Shown: positions 16,660 to 25,593 of the stretch, piece by piece | How the letters are laid out: every line of letters begins with the position of its first letter | Position numbering within the stretch: the first letter of the stretch is position 1 | Assembly (NCBI RefSeq): GCF_003688415.1 | Contig: NZ_REFJ01000001.1 | Location: forward strand, 292,645 to 356,644 | Reading direction: 5' to 3' | DNA length: 64,000 bases | From: Umboniibacter marinipuniceus | GTDB lineage: Bacteria > Pseudomonadota > Gammaproteobacteria > Pseudomonadales > DSM-25080 | Program-made: the position numbers and the translations under genes | Notes under the pieces: generated by a model | The model's database searches: none | The model's input: only the letters and a program-made list of their open reading frames with translations | What the model was told of the DNA's origin: nothing

Positions 16660-16665
16660 TATAAT
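16660..16665 (+). promoter_or_regulatory. Likely -10 box of the bio operon
   Basis: A perfect TATAAT lies 17 bp before the bioB ATG in the 76-bp interval to comF. The -35 is poor. I see no BirA operator of the E. coli type (TTGTAAACC and its inverted half), so biotin repression would need another mechanism or a diverged site. Confidence 0.5.
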
Positions 16666-16682
16666 GAATTGCGAGAACTACT

Positions 16683-17705
16683 ATGACTGCATCCTCACCT
16701 GTAACCCGCCACGATTGGTCGGTGGCTGAAGTATCTGAGTTATTTAATAAACCACTTAACGACTTACTGTTCGAAGCGCAGTCAACGCATCGCCAGCACT
16801 TTGATCCTAACCAGGTGCAAGTCAGCCGTTTGTTATCCATCAAGACCGGCGCCTGCCCAGAAGACTGTACCTACTGCCCTCAGAGTGCACGCTACGATAC
16901 GGGTCTTGAACGCGAACGCTTGATGGAGTTGCAGCGTGTGGTTGAAGAGGCTAAAGATGCCAAGGCAACCGGAGCAACCCGTTTTTGCATGGGCGCGGCA
17001 TGGCGCAGTCCGAAAGCAAAAGACATGCCCTATGTCGTTGAGATGGTGAAGGAAGTCAAGGCTCTGGGCCTGGAAACCTGTATGACGCTAGGCATGCTGT
17101 CTGACGATAAAGCGCAAGCGCTTGCGGATGCCGGGCTGGATTACTACAACCACAACTTGGATACATCGCCCGAATATTATGGCGAAATTATCACAACACG
17201 TACCTACTCAGATCGCTTGGAAACCTTGCAGAATGTCCGTAACTCTGGGATGAAGGTTTGCGCCGGTGGTATCGTAGGTCTGGGCGAGGAGCAGCGCGAT
17301 CGAGCTGGATTGCTAGTTCAGCTAGCTAATCTGCCGATGCACCCAGAATCGGTACCCATCAACCAGCTAGTGGCCTGTGCGGGAACGCCATTGGAGGGTC
17401 AAGAAGTCTTGGATCCTATTGAGTTTATTCGCACTATCGCCGTGGCTCGAATTATCATGCCAACGAGTTATGTTCGCCTTTCGGCTGGTCGTGAAGAAAT
17501 GTCCGATGAAATGCAGGCCATGGCTTTCTTCGCAGGGGCAAACTCCATCTTCTACGGTGAGAAACTTCTTACCACACCTAACCCCGAGTCGAACGATGAT
17601 CTTAAGCTGTTTGCCCGTTTGGGTATCAACCGCGAAGAGCTGAAAGATCAGCCAGTTAAACCTGTAGCAAAAACCTTCTATGACGCTATGGATGCTGCGT
17701 GCTAA
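16683..17705 (+). CDS. bioB: Biotin synthase
   Basis: BioB inserts sulphur into dethiobiotin to form biotin, the last step of the pathway. The radical-SAM motif is [10 protein letters not shown] near residues 57-66 (CxxxCxxC). The cysteine and arginine ligands of the auxiliary [2Fe-2S] cluster are in the segments [20 protein letters not shown] and V-R-L-S-A-G-R. At 340 aa it is the usual length (E. coli 346). It is the first gene of a tight bioB-F-HC-D operon; bioF starts inside its last codons. Confidence 0.97.
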   Translation: MTASSPVTRHDWSVAEVSELFNKPLNDLLFEAQSTHRQHFDPNQVQVSRLLSIKTGACPEDCTYCPQSARYDTGLERERLMELQRVVEEAKDAKATGATRFCMGAAWRSPKAKDMPYVVEMVKEVKALGLETCMTLGMLSDDKAQALADAGLDYYNHNLDTSPEYYGEIITTRTYSDRLETLQNVRNSGMKVCAGGIVGLGEEQRDRAGLLVQLANLPMHPESVPINQLVACAGTPLEGQEVLDPIEFIRTIAVARIIMPTSYVRLSAGREEMSDEMQAMAFFAGANSIFYGEKLLTTPNPESNDDLKLFARLGINREELKDQPVKPVAKTFYDAMDAAC

Positions 17706-18802
17706 TTGATCGGCTAACAGCGCGATTGAAGCTGGCTGAACAGGAGAATGCCAAGCGTCAAATTCGTGTGCGCCATGGTGTGGATTTCGCCAGTAACGAT
17801 TACCTAGGCTTCAGTCAGCGAGAGGAGCTAAAGCGTGCAGCTAAGGCGACCATTGATAGTCATGGTGTAGGGGGCAGAGCCTCGCATCTTGTCATGGGTC
17901 ATACCCAACACCATGAATTGCTCTCGCAGCAGGCCGCTGAGCTGTTTGGCTATGAGGCTGCCATGGTGTTTTCATCTGGCTACGCTGCAAATCTTGGCAT
18001 TATAGCTACGTTGCTTACTAAGGGTGACCGGGTACTTCACGACCGTCTAAATCATGCGAGCTTGTTGGATGGCGGTGCACTGAGTGGTGCCAACTTCCGA
18101 CGATTTCGTCACAACGATGTGGCACAACTACGAGATTTCCTCAGTCGCTCCAACGAGCCCACTTTAGTGGCGATCGAAAGCGTTTATTCCATGGATGGTG
18201 ATGTGGCTGACCTGGTTGAGATCCAGGCTGCCTGCCAGGAGTTTGGTGCCACGTTACTTGTGGATGACGCGCATGGGGTGGGCGTCATTGGGCATCATGG
18301 CCGTGGTGCCAGTACGGCCATTAAGCCGGATATATTGATGGTGGCATGCGGCAAAGCTTTGGGCTCCTATGGGGCGCTAGTTTGTGGTTCAAAGGAGTTA
18401 ATTGCTGGTTTGAGTAACTTCAGTCGAACCTATGTTTACACCACCGCTCTTCCGCCAGCGCAGGCCGCGGCAAGCTCCGCAGCACTCGCACTGCTGCAAG
18501 CAAATGATAGCGCCATCGCCACACTGCAGAGCAATATTGCTCACTTTCGTTACTGTGCTGAAGACTCGGGACTGTTATTAAGCGCAAGTCATAGTGCCAT
18601 TCAACCCATCCATGTTGGCGACAACACACGGTTGATGAATCTTGCTGAGCACCTTGAGGCAAAGGGTTTTCTAGTGGGGGCGATTCGTGCCCCAACCGTA
18701 GCAAAGGGCTCGGAACGCTTACGCATTTCACTATCGGCTGCGCATACCCCTGCGCAGATTGAACAACTTATTTCGGAGGTCAGACGTAGTGACCTTATTT
18801 AG
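17699..18802 (+). CDS. bioF: 8-amino-7-oxononanoate synthase
   Basis: BioF is a PLP-dependent alpha-oxoamine synthase condensing pimeloyl-ACP (or pimeloyl-CoA) with alanine. The 367-aa protein shows the full family pattern: F-A-S-N-D-Y-L-G near residue 28, [11 protein letters not shown] near 57, [10 protein letters not shown] near 189 and the PLP lysine in [11 protein letters not shown] near 220. The start is a GTG overlapping the bioB stop by 7 nt, and the 3' end overlaps bioHC by 14 nt, so the operon is translationally coupled. Confidence 0.96.
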   Translation: MLIDRLTARLKLAEQENAKRQIRVRHGVDFASNDYLGFSQREELKRAAKATIDSHGVGGRASHLVMGHTQHHELLSQQAAELFGYEAAMVFSSGYAANLGIIATLLTKGDRVLHDRLNHASLLDGGALSGANFRRFRHNDVAQLRDFLSRSNEPTLVAIESVYSMDGDVADLVEIQAACQEFGATLLVDDAHGVGVIGHHGRGASTAIKPDILMVACGKALGSYGALVCGSKELIAGLSNFSRTYVYTTALPPAQAAASSAALALLQANDSAIATLQSNIAHFRYCAEDSGLLLSASHSAIQPIHVGDNTRLMNLAEHLEAKGFLVGAIRAPTVAKGSERLRISLSAAHTPAQIEQLISEVRRSDLI

Positions 18803-20270
18803 CCATATAATCCCTCATTTAGGCGCTTCGCAGTGTGACCAGGCTAACGTCAAAACCCAGCAGGCGGAGTTTGATTCGTCCTTGGCGCTGGTTTTCAATG
18901 GTTGGGGCTTTCAAGCTGGCGCCTGGCAGGCCTTGAGTAATGAGCTCAATACTCGCTTGCAGGTGGTGGATCAACCTGCAGATAGTGACTACAACGAATG
19001 GTTTGAAGCGCTCTATCAGCAGCTAAAGGATCAGCGACCAAGAGTTATCGCGTGGTCATTAGGTGTTCAAGTAGTGGCGCGCTTGCAGCAGCGTGGTGTC
19101 ATCTTTGAATCAGTGTTTGCCATTGCGGGGCGAGCCTCATTCATTGTTGAAGCGGGACGCGGGCTGAAATTGGCTGACCTCGCCAAATTCCAAAAGCGTG
19201 TTGCAAAGGGGGGAGCGCGAGCGCGCGCGTATTTTGCCGCGTTAGTTTCACACGGTGGGCCACTCGCTCACGATGCTTCCGCCATTACCCGCTATCTTCA
19301 GCCGGAACTGGCCGACTACGGTCGCAGTCTGGCCGATCTCGCGGCCACCGTTTCCGTGACTCACGGCGCCTCCTATGTGTTGGGGGGATTGGATGCGTTG
19401 GTGGCGCCACTGCCGGAGATTGAGGCCGAGGTGGAAGTGCTGGCAGAGCAGTCCCATGATTTACCTCTCGCCGCGCCAAAACAGTTGGGCGAGCTTATCC
19501 AGCAGTATTGGTTACGTGAACGCCAGCGAAAGGTTGCTCGCAGTTTCTCCCGAGCGGTGGATAGTTACGCAGAATCCTCAAGCCTTCAGCAACGTGTGGC
19601 CGATTCGCTATTGGCCGAAGTGACCTTGCCGGAGGCAGGTTTGCTGGTGGACTTGGGGAGCGGCACCGGCTATTGTGCCCAGCAACTCCAAACGCGTTTC
19701 TCGGGCGAGCTCTTATGTATTGACCTGAGTCCAGAGATGGTAGCGCATACTCGCCAGCTAGGATTTCGTTCAACAGTGGGCGATGCGCAGGCGTTACCGT
19801 TGGAAGATAATAGTGTGGATGTATTGGTAAGTAGCTTGGCTATTCAATGGTGTCCCAACCCGGCTGGCGTCTTTGCAGAGATTGCTCGGGTATTAAAACC
19901 CAACGGTAGGGCTTGGATTGCTACGCTGGGTGAGCTGAGTCTAGCTGAGTTGAGAACGTCGGCCGAAGTCGCCGGTGTTGGCAATCGAGTCAACGACTTT
20001 CCCGCGCACACTGACTGGCTGGCGTTTGCCAGGGCATCGCTACTGAACAGTCAGCTTCAGCGTTATCAGGCACCGGTGGAGGCGAGCAGTTTTTCTGACT
20101 TGCTTAAACATCTTCGCGGTGTTGGAGCCAACTGTGTCCTGAACGCACCCCGAAAGCCGCTCACTCGGTCAAATTTGCAAAGCTGGGGCAAGGCTGCACG
20201 TGAAGCCGGTGGCGGTAGCTATCGCACTCACTATGATGTGGTTCAGCTCACACTGACTAAGTTGAATTAG
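18789..20270 (+). CDS. bioHC: Bifunctional BioH-BioC fusion
   Basis: The 493-aa protein joins the two pimelate-masking enzymes. Residues about 25-245 form an alpha/beta hydrolase like BioH, with F-N-G-W-G oxyanion region (36-40), nucleophile Ser90 in A-W-S-L-G, and likely Asp202 (G-G-L-D-A-L-V) and His223 (Q-S-H-D). Residues about 248-493 are the BioC methyltransferase, with SAM loop D-L-G-S-G-T-G at 288-294. BioC methylates malonyl-ACP so the fatty-acid machinery builds a pimeloyl chain, and BioH removes the methyl group. I chose GTG 18789 because GGAGG lies 9 nt before it. Such fusions are known in Saccharophagus/Teredinibacter. Confidence 0.93.
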   Translation: MTLFSHIIPHLGASQCDQANVKTQQAEFDSSLALVFNGWGFQAGAWQALSNELNTRLQVVDQPADSDYNEWFEALYQQLKDQRPRVIAWSLGVQVVARLQQRGVIFESVFAIAGRASFIVEAGRGLKLADLAKFQKRVAKGGARARAYFAALVSHGGPLAHDASAITRYLQPELADYGRSLADLAATVSVTHGASYVLGGLDALVAPLPEIEAEVEVLAEQSHDLPLAAPKQLGELIQQYWLRERQRKVARSFSRAVDSYAESSSLQQRVADSLLAEVTLPEAGLLVDLGSGTGYCAQQLQTRFSGELLCIDLSPEMVAHTRQLGFRSTVGDAQALPLEDNSVDVLVSSLAIQWCPNPAGVFAEIARVLKPNGRAWIATLGELSLAELRTSAEVAGVGNRVNDFPAHTDWLAFARASLLNSQLQRYQAPVEASSFSDLLKHLRGVGANCVLNAPRKPLTRSNLQSWGKAAREAGGGSYRTHYDVVQLTLTKLN

Positions 20271-20278
20271 GATTGATC

Positions 20279-20965
20279 ATGAAAAAGCACCGATACTTCA
20301 TCGCCGGGACCAACACCGATGTTGGTAAAACCTATGTTGCCGAGGCAATACTCTGGGCGGCTCAATCTCAAGCCTTGAGTACGGTTGGCCTTAAGCCAAT
20401 TGCGGCGGGATCAGAATTACACGACGGTAAACTTCGCAATGAAGATGCGCTGAATCTCATGCGGGCTTCCACGGTTCAACTTCCCTATCAGCTGGTCAAT
20501 CCAGTCTGTCTTGAGGCGGCTATTGCCCCACATATTGCGGCAAACGATGAAGGTAAGCGATTAAACGCTGTGGGCATCACCGGCAAGATTCGTGGCGCCC
20601 TGATGACGCCAGTAGACTTTGCGCTGGTCGAGGGTGCCGGTGGTTGGCGTGTACCGCTAAATGATCGCGAATACGTCTCAGATATCGCCCGCGAGCTGGG
20701 ATTTGGCGTAATTTTGGTCATTGATATGACCTTGGGCTGCCTTAGCCATGCCATGCTGACCGTTGAGGCGATTCGCCGTGATGGTTTGCCATTCGTTGGC
20801 TGGGTGGCCAATAGCGCGACGGGGCAAATGCCGCGCTTTGAGGAAAATCTTGCCACACTCAAGCAGCGCCTTCCTGCACCATGTCTTGGTGTGGTTCCTT
20901 TTCAGGCAGAGCAATCTGCTAAAGCCGCCGCCTCGTATATAGCTATACAGACGTTAGTTGGCTAA
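20279..20965 (+). CDS. bioD: Dethiobiotin synthetase
   Basis: BioD closes the ureido ring of diaminopelargonic acid with CO2 and ATP to give dethiobiotin. The 228-aa protein starts with the P-loop G-T-N-T-D-V-G-K-T near residue 10, then L-K-P-I-A-A-G, and has V-E-G-A-G-G-W near residue 122. ATG 20279 is preceded by AGGA at 6 nt; an in-frame TTG at 20273 is less likely. It is the last gene of the operon, 8 nt after bioHC. bioA, needed for the preceding step, is not in the window. Confidence 0.96.
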   Translation: MKKHRYFIAGTNTDVGKTYVAEAILWAAQSQALSTVGLKPIAAGSELHDGKLRNEDALNLMRASTVQLPYQLVNPVCLEAAIAPHIAANDEGKRLNAVGITGKIRGALMTPVDFALVEGAGGWRVPLNDREYVSDIARELGFGVILVIDMTLGCLSHAMLTVEAIRRDGLPFVGWVANSATGQMPRFEENLATLKQRLPAPCLGVVPFQAEQSAKAAASYIAIQTLVG

Positions 20966-21046
20966 TCGCTAAAACTATTTGCGACTATTGAGTCACAAAA
21001 TGCCCGTTTTTAAGAAGGCACTGCGTACGCATATGTTGGCCTAGTA

Positions 21047-21070
21047 GAAGCCCTATTAAATAAGGGCTTC
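21047..21070 (+). terminator. Hairpin downstream of bioD, no U-tract
   Basis: Perfect 8-bp arms GAAGCCCT (21047-21054) and AGGGCTTC (21063-21070) flank an AT-only loop about 80 bp after bioD. There is no T-run. The rest of 20966-21280 holds the fadE promoter and operator and no gene that I can see. Confidence 0.4.
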
Positions 21071-21172
21071 ACGCTAGTCGCCTGGGTGACGGCATTGCGA
21101 ATTTCAATCGCGCAAACTGTTCAGATTCGTCTAAATTTAAGGGCATCGTAGCAACTAGGTGTTGTCCAAATC

Positions 21173-21201
21173 TTGACACGTTATGGCCTTAAACGTATGT
21201 T
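21173..21201 (+). promoter_or_regulatory. Sigma-70 promoter of the fadE gene
   Basis: A perfect -35 (TTGACA, 21173-21178) and a TATGTT -10 (21196-21201) are separated by 17 bp. The PsrA-type dyad begins on the last base of the -10. A second TATAAT at 21260-21265 lacks a convincing -35. Confidence 0.7.
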
Positions 21202-21218
21202 TCAAACAAGTGTTTGAA
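21201..21218. promoter_or_regulatory. PsrA-type operator on the fadE promoter
   Basis: TTCAAACAAGTGTTTGAA is a perfect inverted repeat with 7-base arms and a 4-base centre. Its core CAAAC-N4-GTTTG fits the published consensus of PsrA, the TetR-family fatty-acid-responsive repressor of beta-oxidation genes in Pseudomonas and relatives. Placement across the -10 and start point is typical for repression. psrA itself is not in the window. Confidence 0.75.
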
Positions 21219-21280
21219 TAGTAGCTCGGTCTGCGCCCTCGTTTCGGCGCCCGCATTGGTATAATTAAGAGGTTCTCCAC

Positions 21281-23083
21281 ATGGCAGATTATAAAGCCCC
21301 ATTACGCGATATTCGTTTCGTTCGCGATGAAATTTTCGACTTCAATACGCTCTACACTAAGATCAACGGTGGCGAGGATGCTACACCAGATATGGTTGAT
21401 GCCATCCTTGACGAGATCGGTCGTTTTGCTGAGCAGGAAATTGCGCCGACCAACGTAACCGGTGATCGTGAAGGTTGTAAACTTGGCGAAGATGGTGTGA
21501 TTGCGCCAAGTGGCTTTAAAGAAGTTTACCAGAAGTTCGTAGAGGGCGGCTGGCCTTCACTTTCTGCTGACCCTGAGTTCGGTGGTCAAGGCTTGCCAGT
21601 TTCGCTGGGCATGACCGTCTCTGAAATTGTGGGACAGGCAAACTGGTCTTGGGGAATGTACCCAGGTCTTTCGCACGGCGCGAAGCACCTGCTTGAAGCT
21701 CACGGCTCAACTGAACAAAAAGACACCTTCCTGCCGCGCATGGTTTCTGGTGAGTGGACCGGTACCATGTGTCTAACTGAGCCACACTGTGGTTCTGACC
21801 TTGGTCTTCTCCGTACCAAGGCAGAAGCTAACGCCGATGGTAGCTACTCTATTACCGGCACAAAGATTTTCATCTCTGCAGGTGATCATGACATGGCTGA
21901 TAACATCATTCATTTGGTGTTGGCGCGTGTTCCTGGATCGCCAGCGGGAACTAAAGGTATTTCGATTTTCGTTGTACCTAAGAATAACCTCGATGACAGC
22001 GGTAACGTTGCCGAGCGTAACGCAGTAAGCTGTGGCGCGCTTGAGCACAAGATGGGCATCCACGGTAATGCAACTTGTGTGATGAACTTTGACGGTGCCA
22101 AAGGCTTCCTTATTGGCGAGCAGAACAAGGGTTTGAGCTATATGTTCACCATGATGAACTCAGCTCGTATCGGTACCGCATTCCAAGGTTTAGCGCATTC
22201 GGAGCTGGCTATTCAGCACGCCACTGAGTACGCTCGCGATCGTCTACAGATGCGTTCACTATCAGGTAAGAAGAACCCTGACGGCCCTGCGGACCCAATT
22301 ATTGTTCACCCAGACGTTCGCCGTATGCTACTTACTATTAAGTCGCTGACAGAAGGTATGCGTATGATGGGCTACCACATGGCCTATAACGCGGACATCG
22401 TTAGCGATGGTAAGGATGAGGAAGAGCGCAAAGTTGCTGATGACCTGCTTTCTATCCTTACTCCAATTGGTAAGGCGTTCATGACGGAAGTAGGTTGTGA
22501 AGCTGCAAGCTTGGGCGTTCAAGTATTTGGCGGACATGGCTACACAGCGGAATGGCCAGCCGAGCAAAACATGCGTGACTGCCGTATCTCTACCATCTAC
22601 GAAGGGACTACCGGAATTCAGGGTCTTGACCTGCTAGGCCGTAAAGTATTGGGCTCGGGTGGCGAACTATTAAAGCCGCTAACGAAAGAAATCTATGTGT
22701 TCGCGAAAGAGAACCTAGAAAACGAAACCATTGGCGGTTACTCAGTGAAGCTACAGGAGCTAACCAAAGAGTGGGGCGAGCTGACCATGCATATCGGTAT
22801 GCTGGCGATGGAAAACCCAGAAGAAGTAGGCGCAGCGTCAGTTGATTACTTGATGTATGCGGGTTACGTCTGCATGGCATACTACTGGGCTCAGATGGCC
22901 AAGACAGCTGCTGAAAAGCTTGCTGCGGGAACGTCAGAGACTGCCTTCTACGAAGCGAAGTTGCACACGGCGAAGTTCTACTTCGCGCGCATCTTGCCAC
23001 GTACCATTACCTTGGCAGCAACCATGAAGGCGCCGCTCGATACGCTGATGGATATGGCCGAAGAGCAGTTCGTTATCTCCTAA
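21281..23083 (+). CDS. Acyl-CoA dehydrogenase, large C-terminally extended FadE type
   Basis: This FAD-dependent enzyme catalyses the first step of fatty-acid beta-oxidation. At 600 aa it belongs to the long family with an extra C-terminal domain, like Pseudomonas PA0506-PA0508, which also lie next to the biotin genes. Visible motifs are M-C-L-T-E-P-H-C-G-S-D-L-G (FAD/substrate) near residue 165, S-I-T-G-T-K-I-F-I-S-A-G-D-H near 191, and the catalytic glutamate in I-Y-E-G-T-T-G-I-Q near 440. AGAGG lies about 10 nt before the ATG. A promoter with PsrA-type operator precedes it and a strong terminator follows. Confidence 0.93.
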   Translation: MADYKAPLRDIRFVRDEIFDFNTLYTKINGGEDATPDMVDAILDEIGRFAEQEIAPTNVTGDREGCKLGEDGVIAPSGFKEVYQKFVEGGWPSLSADPEFGGQGLPVSLGMTVSEIVGQANWSWGMYPGLSHGAKHLLEAHGSTEQKDTFLPRMVSGEWTGTMCLTEPHCGSDLGLLRTKAEANADGSYSITGTKIFISAGDHDMADNIIHLVLARVPGSPAGTKGISIFVVPKNNLDDSGNVAERNAVSCGALEHKMGIHGNATCVMNFDGAKGFLIGEQNKGLSYMFTMMNSARIGTAFQGLAHSELAIQHATEYARDRLQMRSLSGKKNPDGPADPIIVHPDVRRMLLTIKSLTEGMRMMGYHMAYNADIVSDGKDEEERKVADDLLSILTPIGKAFMTEVGCEAASLGVQVFGGHGYTAEWPAEQNMRDCRISTIYEGTTGIQGLDLLGRKVLGSGGELLKPLTKEIYVFAKENLENETIGGYSVKLQELTKEWGELTMHIGMLAMENPEEVGAASVDYLMYAGYVCMAYYWAQMAKTAAEKLAAGTSETAFYEAKLHTAKFYFARILPRTITLAATMKAPLDTLMDMAEEQFVIS

Positions 23084-23089
23084 GACCCC

Positions 23090-23121
23090 AAGGCCGCTGG
23101 ATTAATTCAGCGGCCTTTTTT
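23090..23121 (+). terminator. Rho-independent terminator between the two fadE genes
   Basis: A perfect 10-bp stem, AAGGCCGCTG (23090-23099) with its complement (23108-23117), and an 8-nt loop are followed by T at 23116-23121. It lies 7 bp past the first fadE stop, so the second gene depends on readthrough or its own promoter. Confidence 0.92.
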
Positions 23122-23152
23122 AACACACTTCCTTTCTCTAGTTGAGGCTCCT

Positions 23153-24820
23153 ATGTCTGCACTCAATGAAATGCAATTTCTCCTTCGTGATGTCTTCCAG
23201 CTTGAAGACAGCTGGCAGGCCAGTGAACGCTTTGCCGATTACACCGCTGAGCTTGGCGATGCGATTCTAAGCGAAGCCGATAAATTCGCCCGCGAAGCAC
23301 TCGCGCCAATCAATCGTTCTGGTGATGAAGAGGGCTGTAGGCTCGAAGCTGATGGCGTTCACACGCCAACGGGTTTTGTCGAAGCCTGGGCCGCCTTTTC
23401 CGCAGGTGGTTGGCCGTCTATGGCGGGTGACCCGGCTTGGGGTGGCCAAGGGATGCCAAAAGCGCTCTCGGTGATGGCCGATGAACTCTTCTACTCGGCC
23501 AATTCAAGCTTTATGTTGTACTCCACATTGAGTGTAGGGGCAGCGTTGTGTATCGATGCACATGGTAGTGAGCAGCTAAAGGAAACCTATCTTCCAGCCC
23601 TCTATGAAGGGCGTTGGGCAGGCGTTATGGATCTCACTGAGCCTCATGCGGGCTCTGACCTAGGTTTGTTGCGTACCAAGGCACAGGACTTGGGTAATGG
23701 TGAATACGCGATCGAAGGTAATAAGATGTTTATTACCGGTGGTGATCAGGATATGACCGAGAACGTGATTCACCTCGTACTTGCTCGTCTTGAAGGCGCA
23801 CCGGCTGGCTATCGCGGTATTTCACTCTTCTTGGTGCCTAAATTCCATGTCAATGCTGACGGCAGCTTGGGTGATAAGAATGCTGTTACTGTAGGTTCTA
23901 TTGAGCACAAAATGGGTATCAACGCCTCGGCAACCTGTGTGGTAAATTTTGACGGCGCCAAAGGCTATTTAGTCGGCGAAGCAAATCGCGGTCTGCAGGC
24001 GATGTTTACCATGATGAACTATGAACGCTTGTCTATTGGCGTGCAGGGTCTAGCGTCTGGTGTGGCATCCTATGATGCGGCGATGAACTATGCCGCAGAG
24101 CGCAAACAAGGCAGCGTAGGTGGCGAACTAGCTGCCATCAATCGACATGCCGACGTGAAGCGTATGCTCTTAACGATGCGTGTTCTGGCTGATGCCGGGC
24201 GAGCATTGGCGGTCTATGCCGCCCATTGCCTAGATAGCTCCAAGAGCGAAGACAGTACAGAGATGGCGCAGCGCGCGGCGCTGCTCACTCCAGTAGTTAA
24301 AGCCTTCCTAACGGATCAAGGCTTCGAGAGCTGTGTGATTGGTCAGCAGGTGTTCGGCGGCCATGGCTATGTGCGCGAATGGGGTCAGGAGCAATGGGTC
24401 AGAGACGCACGTATTGCACAGATCTACGAGGGAACGAATGGTATTCAAGCGCAGGACTTGGTGAAGCGTAAGGTCTGTGTGGATGATGCTCGCGCGCTTA
24501 AAGCAATGCTTAATGATTTCCTCAAGACAACGCCCGATGAGCCGTTCACATTGGCTGCTCAGCAATTTGTTGCCTTAAGTGAGGAAATGGTCGCAATACT
24601 AGCAGAGCACCCCGGTCGCGAAGGGGCAATCAGCGTGGACTATCTTCATGCGCTAGGCTATCTGAGTTACTACCATTTCTTGCTTCGGATGGTCGCTGCG
24701 GCTCAAGGCGATGACCTCAGTGAACGTCAACGACGTCTAGCATTCTTCGAGATGCGTATTTTTCCACGATTCAATGCGCTACTCACCTCAATTAAGGCGG
24801 GTTTGACGGTAGATTTGTAG
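23153..24820 (+). CDS. Acyl-CoA dehydrogenase, second FadE-type paralogue
   Basis: The 555-aa paralogue of the preceding gene shares the same architecture: D-L-T-E-P-H-A-G-S-D-L-G near residue 160, I-E-G-N-K-M-F-I-T-G-G-D near 185, and the catalytic glutamate in I-Y-E-G-T-N-G-I-Q near 425. It is about 45 residues shorter, mainly in the middle loop and C-terminal extension. GAGG precedes the ATG. The pair resembles the Pseudomonas PA0506/PA0507/PA0508 group, where paralogues differ in chain-length preference. Which chain length each handles cannot be read from the sequence. Confidence 0.92.
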   Translation: MSALNEMQFLLRDVFQLEDSWQASERFADYTAELGDAILSEADKFAREALAPINRSGDEEGCRLEADGVHTPTGFVEAWAAFSAGGWPSMAGDPAWGGQGMPKALSVMADELFYSANSSFMLYSTLSVGAALCIDAHGSEQLKETYLPALYEGRWAGVMDLTEPHAGSDLGLLRTKAQDLGNGEYAIEGNKMFITGGDQDMTENVIHLVLARLEGAPAGYRGISLFLVPKFHVNADGSLGDKNAVTVGSIEHKMGINASATCVVNFDGAKGYLVGEANRGLQAMFTMMNYERLSIGVQGLASGVASYDAAMNYAAERKQGSVGGELAAINRHADVKRMLLTMRVLADAGRALAVYAAHCLDSSKSEDSTEMAQRAALLTPVVKAFLTDQGFESCVIGQQVFGGHGYVREWGQEQWVRDARIAQIYEGTNGIQAQDLVKRKVCVDDARALKAMLNDFLKTTPDEPFTLAAQQFVALSEEMVAILAEHPGREGAISVDYLHALGYLSYYHFLLRMVAAAQGDDLSERQRRLAFFEMRIFPRFNALLTSIKAGLTVDL

Positions 24821-24843
24821 CGCTAAGAAGTGCTTGTTTTTAG

Positions 24844-24866
24844 CTCAGGGTTCACGTTACCCTGAG
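24844..24866. terminator. Inverted repeat after the second fadE gene
   Basis: CTCAGGGT (24844-24851) and ACCCTGAG (24859-24866) flank a 7-nt loop, and the stem can be extended by flanking T and A runs. The T-run lies before rather than after the stem on the plus strand, so termination efficiency is uncertain. Confidence 0.55.
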
Positions 24867-24897
24867 TTAAAAATAATAACCCTAAGCGGACTGAACT

Positions 24898-25101
24898 ATG
24901 CGCGATAAAGAAGACTTGAGTCCTGAAGATTTGGCTCGTGTTGAAGAGTATCTTAATTCCACTATCCACCAAACTGACCGCGGAGAATTCAAATTCTGGC
25001 GCCTTATGGGTGTGTTGAGCGTTGTGCTCATTGCCTTCGGTGCGCTCGCTATGTATGTGGCTATCGAAACTGGCGTTTGGAATTCTGGGCGTTGGTTATA
25101 A
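24898..25101 (+). CDS. DUF3094 family small membrane protein
   Basis: The 67-aa protein has an acidic N-terminus with E-D-L-A-R-V-E-E-Y-L-N, matching the DUF3094 pattern known from Pseudomonas and relatives, then one transmembrane helix (about residues 37-58). Function is unknown. The ribosome site is weak and the gene may have its own promoter, since a hairpin separates it from fadE. It is convergent with the EVE gene, 27 bp away. Confidence 0.75.
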   Translation: MRDKEDLSPEDLARVEEYLNSTIHQTDRGEFKFWRLMGVLSVVLIAFGALAMYVAIETGVWNSGRWL

Positions 25102-25128
25102 GCGAATTTCAATCGAACTGAAGCGGCG

Positions 25129-25590
25129 CTATCGGGCTTCGGACATGGCCACAATTTCCGCAAAATGTTCGGCAGAAACGGGCATCACTGACAGTCTACT
25201 TGCTTTAATCAGAAGCAACCCGGCTAATTTCTCATTGGCTTTCATGGCCGCCAACGGCACACGCTTGAGGGCCCGCTCGAAGGCGATGTCTACCTGAAAC
25301 CACCGCGGTACTTCGTGGCTGGCTTTGGGGTCGAAATAGTGACTGTTTGGGTCGAACTGCGTAGGGTCTGGGTAGGCCGTTTTTACTACCTTGGCAATGC
25401 CAACTACGCCCACGGCTTTACAGCTAGAGTGATAAAACAACACCAAGTCTCCCAATGCCATATCGTCGCGCATAAAGTTACGAGCTTGGTAGTTGCGTAC
25501 GCCATTCCAACCCTCGCCGGTTTTCCCTAGCGCTTTTAAATCGCTAATCGAAAAGTCATCGGGTTCAGACTTGAGCAGCCAGTAGTTCAT
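25129..25590 (-). CDS. EVE domain-containing protein
   Basis: The 153-aa protein is a single EVE domain, a PUA-like fold that binds modified bases in DNA or RNA. It starts with the signature M-N-Y-W-L-L-K-S-E-P-D-D-F-S, then G-V-R-N-Y-Q-A-R-N near residue 30, and L-V-L-F-Y-H-S near 48. The biological role of bacterial stand-alone EVE proteins is largely unknown. It begins 3 bp after the tatC stop and ends the leftward ubi-his-tat operon, so it is probably a constitutive housekeeping gene here and not part of a defence island. Confidence 0.9.
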   Translation of the reverse strand: MNYWLLKSEPDDFSISDLKALGKTGEGWNGVRNYQARNFMRDDMALGDLVLFYHSSCKAVGVVGIAKVVKTAYPDPTQFDPNSHYFDPKASHEVPRWFQVDIAFERALKRVPLAAMKANEKLAGLLLIKASRLSVMPVSAEHFAEIVAMSEAR

Positions 25591-25593
25591 GGG

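Noticed and set aside
16607-16682. BirA operator before bioB
   Set aside because: No TTGTAAACC half-sites in the interval; only the -10 is good.
16607-16843. 79-residue N-terminal extension of ComF
   Set aside because: It would run through the bioB promoter and into bioB itself; the zinc-finger start is at ATG 16606.
25129-25590. EVE gene as part of a defence island
   Set aside because: It is 3 bp from tatC within a conserved biosynthetic operon, and no restriction or defence genes are near.
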